The notes under the pieces are model-generated. The model searched no databases. It worked only from the letters and a program-made list of their open reading frames with translations, and had not been told where the DNA came from. From positions 434,001 through 498,000 of the forward strand of contig NZ_JADEUG010000001.1 in assembly GCF_015163665.1 (NCBI RefSeq): DNA of 64,000 nucleotides, in the 5' to 3' direction. The stretch is from Xenorhabdus sp. BG5. Lineage in GTDB: Bacteria > Pseudomonadota > Gammaproteobacteria > Enterobacterales > Enterobacteriaceae. Made by a program: the position numbers and the translations under genes. This document shows, one piece after another, positions 62,025-64,000 of the stretch. How positions within the stretch are numbered: position 1 is the first letter of the stretch; each line of letters begins with the position of its first letter.

Positions 62025-62735
62025 TCAGAACTTTAAGTGTTCTGCGCGTACAATCATTGCTAAACCAGTAGGTAACTGCACTCTGACACCATCTTTTGCA
62101 ATTTCAAGCACAGATGCATCCATTAAGCTTTTTCCTACGTTTACTTTGATAGTCTGACCGACTTTCAAAGAGGATACGTCAGTGACTGAGTTTAACTCAG
62201 GTTGTGCAATTTTCTTTATGGTTTTATCTACTGGTTTACGCGATTGTTGCGGGCGGTTTTGCGAACGCACCGGATGTTTTTCACCATCATCTGATCTCTT
62301 TTGACGGTGAAGAGCCGGCTTTTTATTCACTGGGCGTTCATTTTTCTTGTCAGATACGTTTTCAGTTTCACGTTTCTTGGCACGCTGTTCAGATCGTTGA
62401 GCTTGTACCCGTGCTTTCGCTTCTGCCAGTTGCTGACGCGCATGTTCAATATGTTCAATTTCCAGCTCGCCACACATGTTTCCGTCAAGGTCAACACGCT
62501 GGGCGCCTTCTTTTACACCATAGAGATAACGCCAACTGGAGGTATACAAGCGCAAAGCAGAACGGAGCTGTGTTTTACTCAAACACTCCTCATCCTGAAT
62601 ACGTTCAACGATGTCCTGGAAGATCCCGATCTTCAAAGGACGTGCTTCACCTTCTGCTACAAAGCAAAGCGGGAAGCGCTCAGCCAAGAAAGCAATGACT
62701 TCTTTACTACTGTTCAACTTAGGTTGATTTTCCAT
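62025..62735 (-). CDS. proQ: RNA chaperone ProQ
   Basis: A 236-residue RNA-binding protein that stabilises many sRNAs and mRNA 3' ends. Residues 1-115 are the FinO domain ([55 protein letters not shown]). A basic, disordered linker follows, and the last 55 residues are the Tudor-like domain ([45 protein letters not shown]). It is upstream of prc, as in E. coli. Confidence 0.96.
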   Translation of the reverse strand: MENQPKLNSSKEVIAFLAERFPLCFVAEGEARPLKIGIFQDIVERIQDEECLSKTQLRSALRLYTSSWRYLYGVKEGAQRVDLDGNMCGELEIEHIEHARQQLAEAKARVQAQRSEQRAKKRETENVSDKKNERPVNKKPALHRQKRSDDGEKHPVRSQNRPQQSRKPVDKTIKKIAQPELNSVTDVSSLKVGQTIKVNVGKSLMDASVLEIAKDGVRVQLPTGLAMIVRAEHLKF

Positions 62736-62830
62736 GAAATTTCCTGATTACAACGGTTTTGCCAACCAGCGCAGGCATGAACAGGCGACATTATAATAGC
62801 GTTGCTGATAAATGCCACGTTATACGTATG

Positions 62831-63328
62831 TTAAGTTACGTTCTGTTGTAGATATTTTGACACAACACATTGTTCCAAATGGTTACAAAGCCTGATAACT
62901 AGCGCTCTCAAGCCATTTTCATCATTCTCGTCAAACCGATCAAAAACCGTGCTATCAATATCCAAAACGCCAATAACTCGCCCATTGATTTCTAAAGGAA
63001 GTACAATTTCTGCATTACTGGTGGCATCGCAGGCTATATGACCGGGGAAAGCATGCACATCAGAAATACGCTGTATACTCTTATTTGCAACAGCCGTTCC
63101 GCATACACCTTTTCCTACAGGAATACGAACGCAAGCGATCTTACCCTGAAATGGCCCTAAAACTAGGGTATCATCATCAACCAAATAAAAGCCAACCCAA
63201 TTAACATTATCCAAACATTCGTATAACAATGCGCTTGTGTTAGCAAGAGAAGCGATAAGATCGTACTCCCCTGATAGCAGAGCCATCAGACTATCTGCTA
63301 GCTCTTGATAAAATTCATTCTTATCCAT
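62831..63328 (-). CDS. msrC: Free methionine-(R)-sulfoxide reductase MsrC
   Basis: A 165-residue GAF-domain enzyme (YebR) that reduces free Met-R-sulfoxide. NVNWVGFYLVDDDTLVLGPFQGKIACVRIPVGKGVCGTAV contains two of the three redox Cys (66 and 76); the third is Cys100 in GHIACDATSNAEIVLPL. DVLDIDS-like VLDIDSTVFDRF ends the domain. It lies next to proQ/prc/htpX, as yebR does in E. coli, where several further genes lie between. Confidence 0.94.
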   Translation of the reverse strand: MDKNEFYQELADSLMALLSGEYDLIASLANTSALLYECLDNVNWVGFYLVDDDTLVLGPFQGKIACVRIPVGKGVCGTAVANKSIQRISDVHAFPGHIACDATSNAEIVLPLEINGRVIGVLDIDSTVFDRFDENDENGLRALVIRLCNHLEQCVVSKYLQQNVT

Positions 63329-63741
63329 AAGCTCCTACGCAATAGACAATATTTAACAAAACAAAAACAATTATCTTACATAAAATTTTTATCAAATTTA
63401 ACAGACTATTTCTAAGCATAATCTGCCACTATGATTTAAATTTTCTTTCAGAATACCGTCTCTCTTCCTGAATTTAAATTTTCTTTAATTATTTTTACCA
63501 GTATTCACTTGTAAAATTTAGGGAGATATCACAGCTTATTTAAAAACTAACGTGACTTTATCCCAGAATCGTGTCTTGTTACTTTAAACACAAGCAAAAA
63601 AAGGCCGAGTTTACTCCTCTACTCGGCCTAGGGAAAATAGCTCTATCAAAGAGCCTTGCGCTAAAAGTTGCCATATGAGACGTAGAACAACTTACGACTT
63701 AAAGCGTAGTTGACATACAATGATTTACCAAGTTTTAACCA
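63329..63741. terminator. Intergenic stretch with terminator of yebY
   Basis: AGGCCGAGT (63602-63610) and ACTCGGCCT (63621-63629) form a perfect 9-bp stem; on the minus strand seven T follow, so it ends the yebY transcript. The rest of the 413 bp is AT-rich, with TTTAAATTTTCTTT present twice (about 63434 and 63472). No gene is seen. Confidence 0.7.
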
Positions 63742-64000
63742 TTACTGGTTAGATGGATGGTCACATAAAGCCAATGCCGCTTTCTGGAATGGCTCAACGC
63801 TCATTTTTTGATTGGGATGATCGGGATCATTTAAAAGTATTGTCTCTAATGATGATGCAATCACTTTATTGGCTTGCATAAGTTGTGTTGCTCGATCATT
63901 CAACGGATATTGCATCAATGTGCTGGGATTTATCACAAACAACGCGCCATTTGCTCGACAATCAAGCATAACCTCTTCGCGAGTAAATGCCCACTGTTTG
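63742..64000 (-). CDS. yebY: YebY-like (DUF2511) protein, 5' end beyond the window
   Basis: The last 86 residues of a small protein; the frame runs out of the right edge. [34 protein letters not shown] matches E. coli YebY (QWAFNREEVML, ALYVINPSTLVQYPLN), and the end has the family Cys (LALCDH). YebY is a small periplasmic protein in an operon with the CopC- and CopD-like genes yobA and yebZ, which should lie to the right. The ATG at 63969 is internal, not the start. Confidence 0.85.
   Translation of the reverse strand, partial: KQWAFTREEVMLDCRANGALFVINPSTLMQYPLNDRATQLMQANKVIASSLETILLNDPDHPNQKMSVEPFQKAALALCDHPSNQ

Noticed and set aside
1-64000. CRISPR array or tRNA gene
   Set aside because: I saw no regularly spaced identical repeats with unique spacers and no cloverleaf-like sequence with a CCA-adjacent T arm.

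Overview
The window comes from a gammaproteobacterium of the Morganellaceae, most likely Xenorhabdus. I infer this from enterobacterial-type housekeeping proteins (BssS, TrhO, LpxL, PutA/PutP, HtpX-Prc-ProQ-MsrC-YebY), a complete peritrichous-type fli region, a large NRPS with dual condensation/epimerisation domains, and dispersed palindromic repeats. The species cannot be fixed from the sequence alone.

Layout. 1-2.6 kb: end of an unknown gene, bssS, a LuxR-type regulator and trhO. 2.6-5.1 kb: foreign material wedged between trhO and lpxL, which are adjacent and divergent in E. coli: a beheaded secreted protein, an IS1-family element lacking its insA-side end, the tail of a P2-type portal gene, an unknown gene and a gene broken by a stop codon. 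5.1-14 kb: lpxL, a LysR/LysE pair, two paralogous small secreted proteins with Fur-box-like sites, a PhzF-like enzyme, a DUF1543 protein, lldD, and two alpha/beta hydrolases, one of them a type II thioesterase. 14-17.5 kb: phage-like accessory segment with NADAR and DUF2335 proteins, a divergent cro/cI pair around three evenly spaced operators, and a lone nqrE. 17.5-21 kb: a CmlA-like exporter with a leader peptide and competing hairpins, a dispersed repeat, and small membrane and OB-fold proteins. 21-27 kb: putP and putA, divergent across a 515-bp control region.

27-44.8 kb: flagellar block. fliZ and fliA, then fliC, run leftward; fliDST runs rightward; fliE runs leftward; fliFGHIJKLMNOPQR is one long rightward operon with many start/stop overlaps. 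Sigma-28 promoters match well before fliC and fliD. 45-56.7 kb: one 3865-residue NRPS, read as Cstart-A-T-C/E-A-T-C-A-T-C/E-T. Its last module has no adenylation domain and there is no thioesterase. 56.7-58.8 kb: a short-chain dehydrogenase, a second copy of the dispersed repeat and an SGNH-type esterase. 58.8-64 kb: htpX, prc, proQ, msrC and the partial yebY, all leftward, in an order like that of E. coli.

How parts may work together: FliA and FliZ control the late flagellar genes that flank them. The NRPS should make a short, possibly N-acylated peptide and probably needs a partner for the last carrier domain and for release; the type II thioesterase 31 kb away is a candidate editing enzyme. 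The 2.6-5.1 and 14-17.5 kb segments look like decayed phage insertions that left regulators and cargo behind.
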